The notes: a model not told the origin generated them from the letters alone. Positions 1-9,086 are shown, counted from the stretch's first letter. The stretch: DNA of 42,175 nucleotides from CAWULT01 sp963923455 (GCA_963923455.1 CAWULT010000031.1:1-42175), one strand, 5' to 3'. Numbers and translations are program-made.

Positions 1-1
1 C

Positions 2-979
2 GACGCCCAGGGCGCCATCGTCGCCTGGGACTACGAAGGCTGGTCACCCGCCCGCGGGGGCCGGCCCGGCTACGACACGCCGGGCAACGTCGTCACGGGT
101 GCGCTCGTGGGGTTCACCGCCGCCCCGTCCGCGCCCCGCAGTCCGGCGCCACCGCCGACGACGCCGCTCAACAACAACCTGAACACGGCCCCGTCCTACG
201 TTGCCGGGTGCGTCGGCGGCGTCTGCCGCGGGGCAGGCGTCGTCCGCGGCGAGCGCGTCCTCTCCCACCGGGTCGCCTCGCCCTTCTGGACCGGGCCGCT
301 GCGCGCGCCCGAGCGCTTCCAGAACACGTTCGCCCATGAGAGCTTCATGGACGAGATCGCCGCCCGGGTCGGCGCCGACCCCGTGGCCTACCGCCTGCGG
401 CACCTCCGCGACCCCCGGCTGAAGGCCGTGGTCGAGGCCGCGGCCGCCGAGGCCCGCTGGCAGGCTCGCCCCTCACCACGCCGCGACCAGGCGCACACGG
501 GCATCGCGCGCGGCCGGGGCATTTCCTGCGTCGTCTACGAAGGCGACAACGGCTACGTCGCCGTCGTCGCCGAGGTGGCCGTCGACCAGGCCACCGGCGG
601 GATCGTCGTGGAGCGGCTGGCCGGCGCGCAGGACTGCGGGCCGATCTCGAACCCCGACGGCGTCCGGAACCAGTTCGAGGGCGGTGCTCTCCACGGCATG
701 AGCCGGGCGTTGCTGGAGGAAGTGACCTGGGACGATCACCAGGTGACCGCGATCGACTGGCGGGGCTACCGGACCTTCGCGGTGGGCGCACCGACGCCGC
801 GAATCACGTGCGTCCTGCTCGACCGGCCCGACGCCGAGGCCAACGGGGCGGGCGAAACCGCGATCACGGTCGTCGCGGCCGCGATCGGCAACGCCGTCTT
901 CGACGCGACGGGTGCCCGGCTGCGGGAGATTCCGTTCACGCCAGCGCGCGTGAAGGCCGCGCTCGACGCCAGGGCCTGA
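2..979 (+). CDS. Xanthine dehydrogenase family, molybdopterin-binding subunit (C-terminal part)
   Basis: The last 325 residues of a large molybdenum-cofactor subunit of the xanthine dehydrogenase/aldehyde oxidase family. The frame is open from base 2, so the start lies outside the window. Seen: the pattern RAPERFQNTFAHESFMDE followed by DPVAYRLRHL, both typical of this subunit; a GAGE motif near the C terminus that holds the family's catalytic glutamate; and the usual ending with NAVFDATGARLREIPFTP and RVKAAL. Known: such subunits hydroxylate purines, aldehydes or aromatic heterocycles, usually with separate FAD and 2Fe-2S subunits or with a small ferredoxin-like partner. Those partners are not visible here and may lie upstream. 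The substrate cannot be told from this fragment. A 60-bp gap separates the stop from the convergent gene at 1040, and I see no strong terminator in it. Confidence 0.93.
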   Translation, partial: DAQGAIVAWDYEGWSPARGGRPGYDTPGNVVTGALVGFTAAPSAPRSPAPPPTTPLNNNLNTAPSYVAGCVGGVCRGAGVVRGERVLSHRVASPFWTGPLRAPERFQNTFAHESFMDEIAARVGADPVAYRLRHLRDPRLKAVVEAAAAEARWQARPSPRRDQAHTGIARGRGISCVVYEGDNGYVAVVAEVAVDQATGGIVVERLAGAQDCGPISNPDGVRNQFEGGALHGMSRALLEEVTWDDHQVTAIDWRGYRTFAVGAPTPRITCVLLDRPDAEANGAGETAITVVAAAIGNAVFDATGARLREIPFTPARVKAALDARA

Positions 980-1039
980 CACCCGCCGCCGGGCTCGAGG
1001 CGGGGCCCGGGCTCGCCACGGGCCGGCGCGGCCGCGGGA

Positions 1040-2056
1040 CTACTTGCCCTCGGCCTTCGCCTCGGCCGCCGCCCCGGTCAGCATGTTGCGGGCGGCATAG
1101 TTGCCTTCGTGGCAGGCGTACTCGAAGATCGCCTGGCTCGGGTCCTTCTTGAGCGGCAGGCCGAACGTCCACTGGCGCGTCCACATCTTCGGATCGTCCA
1201 CGGTCACCTCCCAGCGAACCTGCGAGCCACTGACCGGGATGAACCGCTCCGTCAGCCTCAGCGCGTCGCTGTTCGGTATTCCGTTGCCGTTGACGCCGAT
1301 CTGCGTCCGGTCGGTGAAGTGCGTCGTCTCGACGACGAGGACGTTGCCCTCCCACCGGCCGCGCGACAGCCCCATGTAGCCTCGGAGCGCCTCTCCCGGG
1401 CGCGGCGGCCCGCCCAGCGGGACGATCCGCGTCTCGTGGATCATCTCGTTGCGGATCGCCACGACGTCGGGCCCCTGGACGATCTCGAGCGAGTTGCCGT
1501 AGATCACCGGCAGCATCGACCCGATCACGCCGCGCGTGATGCAGCGGTCGTACAGCGTGTACTCGCTGAAGTCCTTCGGCTCCGGCCGGCGGGCGGCCGC
1601 GGCGGCCGCGGCGCGGCGCTGGCCGTCCGGCGTCATGGGCGGGAACTTCCCGCCCGGCGGGTCCTGGATCAGCCACAGCTGGCTGTTCTGCGCGTTCAGG
1701 TGCTCGTACCAGTGCGTCGGCCCGGCCCCGGTCTCCGCGCCGCCGATGCGCCCCGCCAGCTGCCGAGCCCGTTCGGTACGCTCCTTCACGATCCGCTGGA
1801 ACTCCGCCTCCGAGAGGCCTTCCGTGGCGGGAAACTGATCGGGCCGTTCGAGCGGCACGCCGTTCTCGTCCGTCGTCGTGTAGGTCCCCTGCAGATCGGG
1901 GTGCCCCCATGGGGTCCGGGGCGGAGTGTAGGTGCGGGCGGCCTCGGCCGCGGCCTTCGCCGCCGCCACCGGCGTCGGGGCCTGGGCCGCCGCCGCCGAG
2001 ACGTACGTCGCCACGCCGATCGCGACGCCAACCAGCGCCAGCTGTCCACGGGTCAT
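1040..2056 (-). CDS. Secreted protein of unknown function with PWGHPDLQG motif
   Basis: A 338-aa protein that is probably exported. Residues 1-25 form a signal peptide (MTRGQ, then a hydrophobic run ending in SAAAAQA). The mature part opens with PWGHPDLQGTYTTTDENGVP, a motif I associate with a family of uncharacterised secreted proteins common in Acidobacteriota. The C terminus has ACHEGNYAARNMLTG, also typical of that family. I do not know its function. The start at 2056 was chosen because GGAGG lies 9 nt upstream of this ATG. Another ATG, 9 nt upstream at 2065, directly abuts the GGAGG, which is too close. An upstream frame to 2101 would give an unlikely non-hydrophobic extension. The gene sits 74 bp downstream of the response regulator on the same strand and could be read from the same message. 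Confidence 0.85.
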   Translation of the reverse strand: MTRGQLALVGVAIGVATYVSAAAAQAPTPVAAAKAAAEAARTYTPPRTPWGHPDLQGTYTTTDENGVPLERPDQFPATEGLSEAEFQRIVKERTERARQLAGRIGGAETGAGPTHWYEHLNAQNSQLWLIQDPPGGKFPPMTPDGQRRAAAAAAARRPEPKDFSEYTLYDRCITRGVIGSMLPVIYGNSLEIVQGPDVVAIRNEMIHETRIVPLGGPPRPGEALRGYMGLSRGRWEGNVLVVETTHFTDRTQIGVNGNGIPNSDALRLTERFIPVSGSQVRWEVTVDDPKMWTRQWTFGLPLKKDPSQAIFEYACHEGNYAARNMLTGAAAEAKAEGK

Positions 2057-2130
2057 CGCTGTCATCCTCCAGTGTGCCTGGGTCCACCGGTACAGTGCCA
2101 CAACGGCCCGACGGGCGCCAACCCGCCGCG

Positions 2131-2766
2131 TCAGCCGATGTGGATGATGCCGCGGCGCAGTGCCTCCTTCAGGGCGGCGGTCCGATCGTGGACGTTGAAC
2201 TTCACGAAGATCCGCTTCACGTGCGCGTTGGCCGTGTCACTGCTGATCCCGAGATGCGCCGCGATCTCCTTGTTGCGCTTGCCGGCGGCCAGCAGCTCGA
2301 GCACCTGCATCTCCCTGAGCGTCAGCGACGGGTGACTCGCCCGCTGCTCCAGCACGTGGGCAATCTCGGGCGGAATCACCTGCTGGCCGGCGTGCACCTC
2401 GCGGATCACCCGGATCAGGTCGTCGGGAACCGTGTCCTTCAGCAGGTAGCCGGACACGCCGGCCTGGAAGGCCCGGTAGACGTCCTCGTCTCCCTGATAC
2501 ATCGTCAACACGATGATCTTCGCGTCGGGCGACGCGCGGCGGATCGCCGTGATGGCCTCGATGCCGCTCATCCGTGGCAGTTGCAGGTCCATCAGCGTCA
2601 CGTCCGGACGGACGCGCTCGAACTGCTCCACGGCTTCCTCGCCGTTGGCCGCCTCGGCCACGACGGTCATGTCGGACTGCAGCCCGACGATGCGCGAGAT
2701 TCCTTCACGCATCAGCCGATGATCGTCGACGCACAGCACACGTATCACGTCCGGTACCTCGTTCAT
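2131..2766 (-). CDS. LuxR/NarL-family response regulator
   Basis: A 211-aa two-component response regulator. Residues 8-125 form a receiver domain: acidic pair D14-D15, phospho-acceptor D60 in LMDLQLP, T88 and K110. The C-terminal 60 residues are a LuxR-type helix-turn-helix (LTLREMQVLELLAAGKRNKEIA, then the recognition-helix region TANAHVKRIFVKF). It should bind DNA as a phosphorylated dimer. Its ATG overlaps the stop of the sensor kinase gene as ATGA at 2763-2766, so the two proteins are almost certainly a cognate pair made by coupled translation. Targets are inferred only: the TonB receptor gene upstream and the secreted-protein gene downstream are the closest candidates. Confidence 0.95.
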   Translation of the reverse strand: MNEVPDVIRVLCVDDHRLMREGISRIVGLQSDMTVVAEAANGEEAVEQFERVRPDVTLMDLQLPRMSGIEAITAIRRASPDAKIIVLTMYQGDEDVYRAFQAGVSGYLLKDTVPDDLIRVIREVHAGQQVIPPEIAHVLEQRASHPSLTLREMQVLELLAAGKRNKEIAAHLGISSDTANAHVKRIFVKFNVHDRTAALKEALRRGIIHIG

Positions 2767-5720
2767 TCGGCCGTCAGGGGGGCGGTCGCCTCGATCGTCG
2801 TTCCGTGTCCGGGCGAGCTCGTGATGGCCACCCGGGCCCTGATGCGCTCCGCGCGCTCGCGCATGCTCAGCAACCCGAGCTGTTCCCCCGTCTCGGCGCC
2901 GCCGCGCCGATCGCCGGGCGAGAAGCCGCGGCCGTCGTCCGAGACACGCAACGAAACGGTGCGTCCCTGGAACTCCAGGGCGACCTCGATCCGCGACGCG
3001 TGCCCGTGCCGGACGGCGTTGGTCACGGCCTCCTGCGCAATCCGCAGCAACTGTGTCTCGACCTCGGTGCTGCAGCGTACCGGGCGGCCCGCCAGCACGA
3101 AGTCCGTCTGGACGTGCTTCTGCTCGGTCGTCCGCTCGGCGAGTTCGCGCAGCAGATCGCACAACCCGCGCGGCTCGAGGTTCTGGCTCCGCAGCTCGAT
3201 GATCGACTCCCGGGCCTCGCGCAAGGCGTGCCCGGCCTGCCGGCGCAGCCGCCGGAGGTGCTCGCGCGGGCCCGCCTGGGCCGGCTCGAGCTGCGTGGCG
3301 ATCGTCTCCAGTTCGACACCGATCGCCGCGATGCTCTGCAGCAGCGTGTCGTGGATCTCGCGGCTGAGCCGTGCACGCTCGGCGACGACCAGCGCGTACT
3401 TGCCCCGCATCGCCCGCAGGCGCAGCCACCAGCCGGCGACCAGCATCGGCGCGGCGGCGGTGACCATCAGCATCATGAAGCCGCGCGTCTGGTAGAACGG
3501 CGGGGCCACCGAGAACTCCCAGACCGCCGATTCGCTCCAGCGCCCGTCGTTGGTCGCACTGACGCGGAAGCGGTAGCGGCCCGGCGCGAGGTTCGCGAAG
3601 CTCGCCTCGCGGCTCGCCCCGACGACCGACCACCCCTCGTCGTGGCCCTCCAGCCGGTAGCGGAAGCGCAGTTTCGAGGCCGCGGAGAGATCAAGGCTCG
3701 AATATTCCAAGTGCAGCGTGCCCGGACGCGTGGGCAGGTCCGCTCCGGACACCGGCTGCCCGTCGAGCAGCACCCGGTCGATCCGCGGGGACGCCACCGG
3801 CTGACCGGCCGGCTCGACGCGCGGGTCGATGACTGCGACACCCAGGCCGGACGCGATCCAGATCGCCCCGTCGGGCGCCCGCACCGCGAGCACCCGGCCG
3901 CGATAGCGGAGTTCTCCCTGGAGCCCGTCGGCCACGTCGAACTGCCGGTACTTGACCTGGTAGCCGGGCTCGACGGCCACCTTGTCGAACTCCGTCGGGT
4001 CCACGCGGACGACGGCCGCGCCACTGCGGTTCCCCATCCACAGCATGTCGGCGTCGTCCTGCGCGAAGGGCGCGACCAGGCCCTCGAACGGTCCGTTGAT
4101 CCGCGACACGGTGGTGAATCGATCGTTCCGGTAGCGGCTGACCGTCGTGCGGGTGACCACCCACAGGTCCGCCCGCCGGTCCTCGGCAATGGCGACCACC
4201 GTTCCGGGCGCCACGACGTCCGACGCCGGAATCATGTGGAAGCGGCCGCCCTCGAACCGGGCGAGACCGCCACCGTTGAACCCCACCCACGCGCGCCCGC
4301 GCGAATCGACGGTCACGACGCCGCAGGGACGACTGCCGATCGCGGGCTCGTCCCCGAAGGTCGACAGCACGCCTCCCTTGAGCGACATGACGCCCTGGAT
4401 GTAGCTGCACAGCCAGAGCGTGCCGTCGCGGGTGACGGCGATCGACAGCACGCCTTCCGGCCGCACCGCGGCCGGCAGGTCGACCTTCTCGAAGCGTTCC
4501 CCGACGAGCCGGGCCAGATACGAGGTGGTCATGGCCCACAGACGGCCCGCCGGGTCGACGTGCAGCGCGACGGCCTGGGTCAGCGGCAGGACCTGCCGCC
4601 GCCCGTCGCGGAAGCGGTTCAGGGTGTAGCCGGTGGCGACCCACACGCTTCCGTCTGGCGTGGCCGCGAGGCTGCGGACGCCGTCGTTGGTCACGCCCTC
4701 GAGCGCGACACTGGTGCGCACCCGGCTCGCCGCCAGCCGCAACAGTCCGCCCGAGCGCATGCCGACCCAGATGTTGCCGTCGCGGTCCTCGAACACCGAC
4801 CGCGGCGACGCCCGCAGCGTGTGCTCGTACGGGATGCGCTCGATGTAGGGCGCGGACGACCCGCCCCGCACGCGGAGCAGGCCGCCCCCGAGCGCGGCGA
4901 CCCAGATCTGCCCGCGGGAATCGCGCGCCAACTGCGCGGAGATCTGCGGCAGCACGACGTCGGGCGCGTGCGCCGGCGCGAGCCCCGAATCGAGGCGCCT
5001 GACGACCGACCGGTTGTCGGTGACCCAGATGGCGCCGCCTGCGTCCTCGACGAAGCCCTGCACGTAGGTCTGCGATTCCGGCACGGCCGCGAAGCGATCG
5101 TGCTGCCAGACGTAGACCCCCTTCGCCGTGCCGGCCCAGAGACGCCCCGAGCGATCCTCGTACAGGCTCAGCACGTCCGCCTCCGCCCATCCGTCCGAGG
5201 CGAGCGGCTTCACCCACGTTCCGTCGTGGAACCGCCGCAACCCGCCGCGGCCGCCGGCCCAGATGTCGCCCGACCGATCCTCGGCCAGCGCTTCGACGCT
5301 GTCGAGGTCCAGACCGTCGTCAGCGTCGAACACCGTGAGGCGGCCGCTCTTGAGGCGCGCGACGGCGCTCGGCGTCGAGTAGCCCGCCCACAGGCTGCCG
5401 TCACGTCCGCCGACGAGCGCCGCGACCACGCCCTGCGCGAGCTGCGGAGCCGCCGCGTCCTGGCGGACCGAGAAGTGGTAGCCGTCGAACCGCGCCAGGC
5501 CCGCGGACGTGCCGACCCACAGGAACCCCTCGAGGTCCTGGGCCATCGTGAGCACGTCGCCACGGGGCAGCCCGTCCTGGTCGGTCCATGCCGTCAGCGC
5601 GTACTCCGGGCCGGCGGGCGCCGACGCGGTCGCGGCGTACGACAGGACGACCGTGGAGAGCAGGGCCAGCAGGGAGACGCCAACGCGCGCGACGAGCCGG
5701 GTGACGTGCAGGGAGGACAT
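2763..5720 (-). CDS. Sensor histidine kinase with periplasmic beta-propeller (two-component regulator propeller)
   Basis: A 985-aa membrane-bound sensor kinase. Order of parts: signal or first membrane segment at about residues 8-28; many repeats of the form DGxLWVG/RSGRLWAG from about 35 to 640, the two-component regulator propeller that senses ligands in the periplasm; a Y_Y_Y Ig-like domain (RFRYRLEGHDEGWS, ATNDGRWSES); a membrane helix at about 747-766; a HisKA_3 dimerisation domain with H790 in SREIHDTLLQS; and an HATPase domain with the N box (EAVTNAVRH) and G box (SDDGRGFS, GLLSMRERAERI). The start at 5720 is preferred because a good promoter at 5752-5780 lies just upstream, ruling out longer frames. 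It is the split counterpart of the Bacteroides hybrid sensors: the output is the separate NarL-type regulator at 2131. It lies next to an Oar-like TonB receptor, so control of nutrient or glycan uptake is a reasonable inference. Confidence 0.95.
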   Translation of the reverse strand: MSSLHVTRLVARVGVSLLALLSTVVLSYAATASAPAGPEYALTAWTDQDGLPRGDVLTMAQDLEGFLWVGTSAGLARFDGYHFSVRQDAAAPQLAQGVVAALVGGRDGSLWAGYSTPSAVARLKSGRLTVFDADDGLDLDSVEALAEDRSGDIWAGGRGGLRRFHDGTWVKPLASDGWAEADVLSLYEDRSGRLWAGTAKGVYVWQHDRFAAVPESQTYVQGFVEDAGGAIWVTDNRSVVRRLDSGLAPAHAPDVVLPQISAQLARDSRGQIWVAALGGGLLRVRGGSSAPYIERIPYEHTLRASPRSVFEDRDGNIWVGMRSGGLLRLAASRVRTSVALEGVTNDGVRSLAATPDGSVWVATGYTLNRFRDGRRQVLPLTQAVALHVDPAGRLWAMTTSYLARLVGERFEKVDLPAAVRPEGVLSIAVTRDGTLWLCSYIQGVMSLKGGVLSTFGDEPAIGSRPCGVVTVDSRGRAWVGFNGGGLARFEGGRFHMIPASDVVAPGTVVAIAEDRRADLWVVTRTTVSRYRNDRFTTVSRINGPFEGLVAPFAQDDADMLWMGNRSGAAVVRVDPTEFDKVAVEPGYQVKYRQFDVADGLQGELRYRGRVLAVRAPDGAIWIASGLGVAVIDPRVEPAGQPVASPRIDRVLLDGQPVSGADLPTRPGTLHLEYSSLDLSAASKLRFRYRLEGHDEGWSVVGASREASFANLAPGRYRFRVSATNDGRWSESAVWEFSVAPPFYQTRGFMMLMVTAAAPMLVAGWWLRLRAMRGKYALVVAERARLSREIHDTLLQSIAAIGVELETIATQLEPAQAGPREHLRRLRRQAGHALREARESIIELRSQNLEPRGLCDLLRELAERTTEQKHVQTDFVLAGRPVRCSTEVETQLLRIAQEAVTNAVRHGHASRIEVALEFQGRTVSLRVSDDGRGFSPGDRRGGAETGEQLGLLSMRERAERIRARVAITSSPGHGTTIEATAPLTAE

Positions 5721-5751
5721 TGCGGTAGCCGCGGAACGGCCCTGGCTTCTG

Positions 5752-5780
5752 ATTATGGAGGGCCGCCAGCGGGCCGGCAA
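5752..5780 (-). promoter_or_regulatory. Promoter of the sensor kinase/regulator operon
   Basis: On the minus strand a -35 box TTGCCG (5775-5780) and a -10 box CATAAT (5752-5757, five of six consensus bases) are separated by exactly 17 bp. The start codon follows at 5720, giving a short leader. It lies after the hairpin that ends the TonB receptor gene, which fits a fresh transcription start. It was read by eye and is not tested. Confidence 0.6.
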
Positions 5781-5812
5781 GATACCCGAAATGGGGGTTA
5801 CCGTCCTGGGCC

Positions 5813-5860
5813 GTACGCACGAAAGGGAGGAGGCCGCGAGGCCCCCTCCCTTCGTCGTAC
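5813..5860 (-). terminator. Hairpin downstream of the TonB receptor gene
   Basis: A long imperfect inverted repeat with arms at 5813-5835 and 5840-5860, two single-base bulges and one mismatch, around a 4-nt loop. It starts 21 bp after the receptor stop codon. No clear T-run follows on the minus strand, so it may act as an attenuating or 3'-protecting hairpin and not as a full intrinsic terminator. Confidence 0.55.
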
Positions 5861-5880
5861 GGATGCGAACGCGGATCGAG

Positions 5881-8800
5881 CTAGAAGTCGATCTGCGCGC
5901 TCACCTTGTAGAACCGCGGCGTCATCACCGACTGCGGCGCCAGCCACGTGCCGCCCGGAACGAACGTCGAGTTGTAGGTCAGGATCGCGTCCGAGTTCAG
6001 CAGATTGAACACGTCGAACCCGACGTGCGTCCGCGTCCGGCCGAACCGCAGCACCTTCGCGAAGCGGATGTCGAGCTCGTTGACGCGGTCGCCCCACTTC
6101 TCGCCGGGCGCGATCAGGTCGATCGGCACGGTGACACCGGCCACCGCGGCCGGACGCCCGAGCGCCGCCGACACGGTCGCCACCGGGGCGTTCCAGGTGG
6201 CGCGCAGCGGCGCACCCTGATCGCTCCGGAAGGTGCCCGCGATCAGCACGTCGACCTTCGGGATCGTGTACGACCCGAGACCCGTGATCTTCGTGATGAA
6301 GCCCGGATCGGTCAGGCAGTTCGGGTTGGTCGGGCTGAGCGCGACCGGCGCCGCCGTCACCGTCAGCTCCGGCACCTGCGCGCGGACCGCGCAGTAGTCG
6401 TTGACCGTCTTGCCGCTGTTGATGCCGGCGGTCAGCGTGATGCCGCTGGTCGTCCGGGCCGAGATGTTGGCCAGGAAGCCGTTGTAGACCTGCGTGATGC
6501 CGCCGTACGGCTCCGCGAAGGTCACGTTGTTGCGCGCCGGCGTCGCAAAGCCGGCCGCCGTCACGTTGTAGAGCCCGCCCACCGTGTAGCCGCCGCCACC
6601 GGGCAGCCGCGGATCCGACGGCGCGGTGATCGAGAACTGCGTGAAGTCGGCCGCCCCGAGGGCCAGATTGTCCGTCGTCGTGTAGTTCCCGAGCCAGCGC
6701 CGGAAGTAGCCCGCCTCGACCGAGACGCGCGGGGCGACCTGCTGCTGGACGCTGACACCGATCTGCCAATCGTTCGGCCGGATGTTCCAGCCGTTCAGGA
6801 TGGCAGGGTCGATGCCCGCCGTGATCTGCGTGGCCGTCCCGAACGTGGGGTTCGTCCAGCCGCCGCACTCGCCGTTGGCCGCCGAGATGTTCAGGTCGCA
6901 CTGCGGGATGAAGTCGCCGTTCGGGTCGGTCCACGTACGGTTCGTGGTCGTCGCGATACGGGCGATCGGGTTCGAGATCGAGTAGTTGCCGCTCAGGTTG
7001 GCCGCCGGCTCGAGGTACTTGCCGAAGTTGACCTTGACGGCGGTCTTCCCGTTGCCGAACACGTCGATCGCGGCGCCGCCGCGGGGCGAGATGTCCTTGT
7101 ACGCGTTGACGCCCGGCGTCTCCGCGAAGCGGAGCTGCGTGGCCAGGTAGTTCGTCGGCCCGATCACCTGCTCCGGCGAGTAGCTGCGCGACCGGTCGAA
7201 GCGCAGCGCCCCCTGGAGGGTCAACTTGCCGAGCGTCCACTGATCCTGCGCATAGAGCGCGTCGTACTTGACGCGGTCCTTCTGCGTGTAGACGCGGAGG
7301 CTCTGCGTGATCGTCGTCGGGCGGCCGTTCAGGAACGTGTACTGAAGGTTGAGGTCGTTCCCGTTGTTCGTGATGTTCTCACGGAGGAAGCCGCCGAAGT
7401 AGCCGAACTTGTAGCTGTGCGCGCCCTTCACGTAGGAGAGCGACGCGCGATAGGTGTTCGGGTTGTCGAAGTTGTTCGCCCAGTTCGCCGACCGGTAGGT
7501 CAGGCCCGCCACCGCGCCGTTGCGCGCCGCCAGCTCCTGCACGCGCACGAGGTTGCGCGTCGGGTTGCCGGGCGCCTCGAAGGGACCCCACTTCGCCGTG
7601 TAGAGGCCCATGCCCGCTTCGAGCAGGAGCCGGTTGGTCACGGTCGACGACCAGGTGACCTGCCGGTTGGTGACGACCGTGTCGAGCAGACCGGCCACCT
7701 CGGGCGAGGTCACCGCGGTCAGGCCACCCAGGCCGAGGGCGCCTACAACGGCGCCGGACTCGGGCTGGTTGCGGCACGAGTCAGGGCCGCCGAACGCGGC
7801 CGCGCCGTTGCACGGCATCTGCCAGTCGAGGTGCACGTTGAACTTGTTCTTCGGCGTCGCCTGGATGGTGAAGCGCTGCGTCAGGATCTGGAAGCTCTCC
7901 GCACCCTGCGCCTGCCGCGACGTGTCCGGGAGATACTCCCACGCGTTGGCCTTCCCGGCGTTCAGGTTCGGGTAGATGCCGGGGATGCTGCGCCACTGCC
8001 CCTCGTCGCGGGCCGTCGCGTAGAACCAGATACGGTCCTTGATGATCGGGCCGCCGACGCCACCGGTGAAGTCCCACTGCTTGATCAGCGTGCCCGGGGT
8101 CGAGAGGCCCGCCTGCCGCAGGGCATCCGAGTAGTTGCTCTGCACCCAGCCGTCCGGCACACCGGACAGGTAGATCGAGCCAGCCACCTTGTTGCCGCCG
8201 CTGCGCGGCACGATGCTGATCGACGGACCGCCGACCTCGGCCTCGCCGAGACCGCCGGACGTCGTCGTCACCACCTCGGCCGCGTTCGCGATGTCGGCCA
8301 CGTAGGTCGACACGCCGCCGCCGTTGAGCGCCGCGCCGGTGTTCAAGCCGTCCACCTGCATGCGGCCCTCGTTGCCGCGTCCGCCCATGCCGCCGAAGAC
8401 GGTCATCTGCGGCGTCACCTGCACGTCGGCGCTGGCACCGGCCTGGGTGACGATACCCGGAATCAGGACGGCGGTCGCCGCCCACGAACGGGCCGTCGGG
8501 ACCGTCGTCAGCGTCTCGGCCGTCAGCGTCGTCTGCCGGCGGATGCTCTGCGTGTCGACGATCGGCGTCTCCCCGGTGACCGTGATGGTCTCCTCGAGGC
8601 CGCCAACCTTCATTTCCGCGTTGATTGACGCGTTGAACGACCCCGTCAACTCGATGCCGTCGCGCTTGAACGTGCTGAAGCCGGGCAGCGTGAAGGTCAC
8701 GCTGTACGTGCCGGGCCGCAGGTCGACGAGACGGTAGTTCCCCGAACCGTCCGTCACCACGGACCGGACCTTCTCGATGAGGACGGGACTGGCCGCCTCG

Positions 8801-8931
8801 ACTGTCACGCCCGGCAGGACCGCGCCGGACGCGTCACGCACGACGCCCGAGATGGACGCCTGCGCGAATGCCGCGACCGGCACCAGCACAGCGAACGCCA
8901 CCGCGGCCGCCAACCGAATGAATCGTGCCAT
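5881..8931 (-). CDS. Oar-like TonB-dependent receptor with carboxypeptidase-regulatory N-terminal domain
   Basis: A 1016-aa outer-membrane receptor. Residues 1-24 form a signal peptide ending AAFAQA. At about 25-110 is a carboxypeptidase regulatory-like beta-sandwich (SISGVVRDASGAVLPGVTV, then GNYRLVDLRPGTYSVTF). Next is a plug region with EETITVTGETPIVDTQS and a VDGLNTGAALNGGG segment. The rest is a 22-strand type barrel ending in the aromatic residue typical of outer-membrane barrels (AQIDF). This architecture is the Oar-like/SusC-distant type that is very abundant in Acidobacteriota. The substrate is unknown and no SusD-like partner is seen. ATG at 8931 is preferred, with GGGGAGG 10 nt upstream. 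A TTG one codon earlier at 8934 has slightly better spacing. The sensor kinase operon follows on the same strand. Confidence 0.94.
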   Translation of the reverse strand: MARFIRLAAAVAFAVLVPVAAFAQASISGVVRDASGAVLPGVTVEAASPVLIEKVRSVVTDGSGNYRLVDLRPGTYSVTFTLPGFSTFKRDGIELTGSFNASINAEMKVGGLEETITVTGETPIVDTQSIRRQTTLTAETLTTVPTARSWAATAVLIPGIVTQAGASADVQVTPQMTVFGGMGGRGNEGRMQVDGLNTGAALNGGGVSTYVADIANAAEVVTTTSGGLGEAEVGGPSISIVPRSGGNKVAGSIYLSGVPDGWVQSNYSDALRQAGLSTPGTLIKQWDFTGGVGGPIIKDRIWFYATARDEGQWRSIPGIYPNLNAGKANAWEYLPDTSRQAQGAESFQILTQRFTIQATPKNKFNVHLDWQMPCNGAAAFGGPDSCRNQPESGAVVGALGLGGLTAVTSPEVAGLLDTVVTNRQVTWSSTVTNRLLLEAGMGLYTAKWGPFEAPGNPTRNLVRVQELAARNGAVAGLTYRSANWANNFDNPNTYRASLSYVKGAHSYKFGYFGGFLRENITNNGNDLNLQYTFLNGRPTTITQSLRVYTQKDRVKYDALYAQDQWTLGKLTLQGALRFDRSRSYSPEQVIGPTNYLATQLRFAETPGVNAYKDISPRGGAAIDVFGNGKTAVKVNFGKYLEPAANLSGNYSISNPIARIATTTNRTWTDPNGDFIPQCDLNISAANGECGGWTNPTFGTATQITAGIDPAILNGWNIRPNDWQIGVSVQQQVAPRVSVEAGYFRRWLGNYTTTDNLALGAADFTQFSITAPSDPRLPGGGGYTVGGLYNVTAAGFATPARNNVTFAEPYGGITQVYNGFLANISARTTSGITLTAGINSGKTVNDYCAVRAQVPELTVTAAPVALSPTNPNCLTDPGFITKITGLGSYTIPKVDVLIAGTFRSDQGAPLRATWNAPVATVSAALGRPAAVAGVTVPIDLIAPGEKWGDRVNELDIRFAKVLRFGRTRTHVGFDVFNLLNSDAILTYNSTFVPGGTWLAPQSVMTPRFYKVSAQIDF

Positions 8932-8941
8932 CAAACCACTA

Positions 8942-8948
8942 CCTCCCC
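8942..8948 (-). promoter_or_regulatory. Ribosome binding site of the TonB receptor gene
   Basis: GGGGAGG on the minus strand, 10 nt from the ATG at 8931 and 7 nt from an in-frame TTG at 8934. It leaves both starts possible, differing by one residue. Confidence 0.7.
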
Positions 8949-9003
8949 AATGACCCGCATGGACCGTCAGCTCACGTAACTTGTTGAACGCGCCTGACGT
9001 CGC

Positions 9004-9022
9004 ACTCTGACCCAGACAGAGT
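9004..9022. promoter_or_regulatory. Inverted repeat over the -10 box of the TonB receptor promoter (possible operator)
   Basis: ACTCTG, 7 nt, CAGAGT: perfect 6-bp arms. It covers most of the minus-strand -10 box (9018-9023) and the expected start of transcription. This is the usual place for a repressor site. The protein that binds it is not known. The adjacent two-component regulator is one candidate. Confidence 0.4.
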
Positions 9023-9046
9023 AGGTCCCCCTCCCGGGGGTGTCAA
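9018..9046 (-). promoter_or_regulatory. Promoter of the TonB receptor gene
   Basis: On the minus strand a perfect consensus -35 TTGACA (9041-9046) lies 17 bp from the -10 TACTCT (9018-9023). Transcription should start near 9011, giving a leader of about 80 nt. A consensus -35 with a weak -10 under an inverted repeat suggests a strong but regulated promoter. Confidence 0.6.
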
Positions 9047-9086
9047 CTTTGGCGCGTACACCAAATCGGGCTACACCACTGCGCGC

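Noticed and set aside
2574..6008. Long open frame on the plus strand opposite the sensor kinase (over 1,100 codons)
   Set aside because: Its translation is rich in Arg, Ala, Pro and His without domain motifs, and it lies antisense to a kinase with every expected motif. High GC content keeps stop codons rare in such frames.
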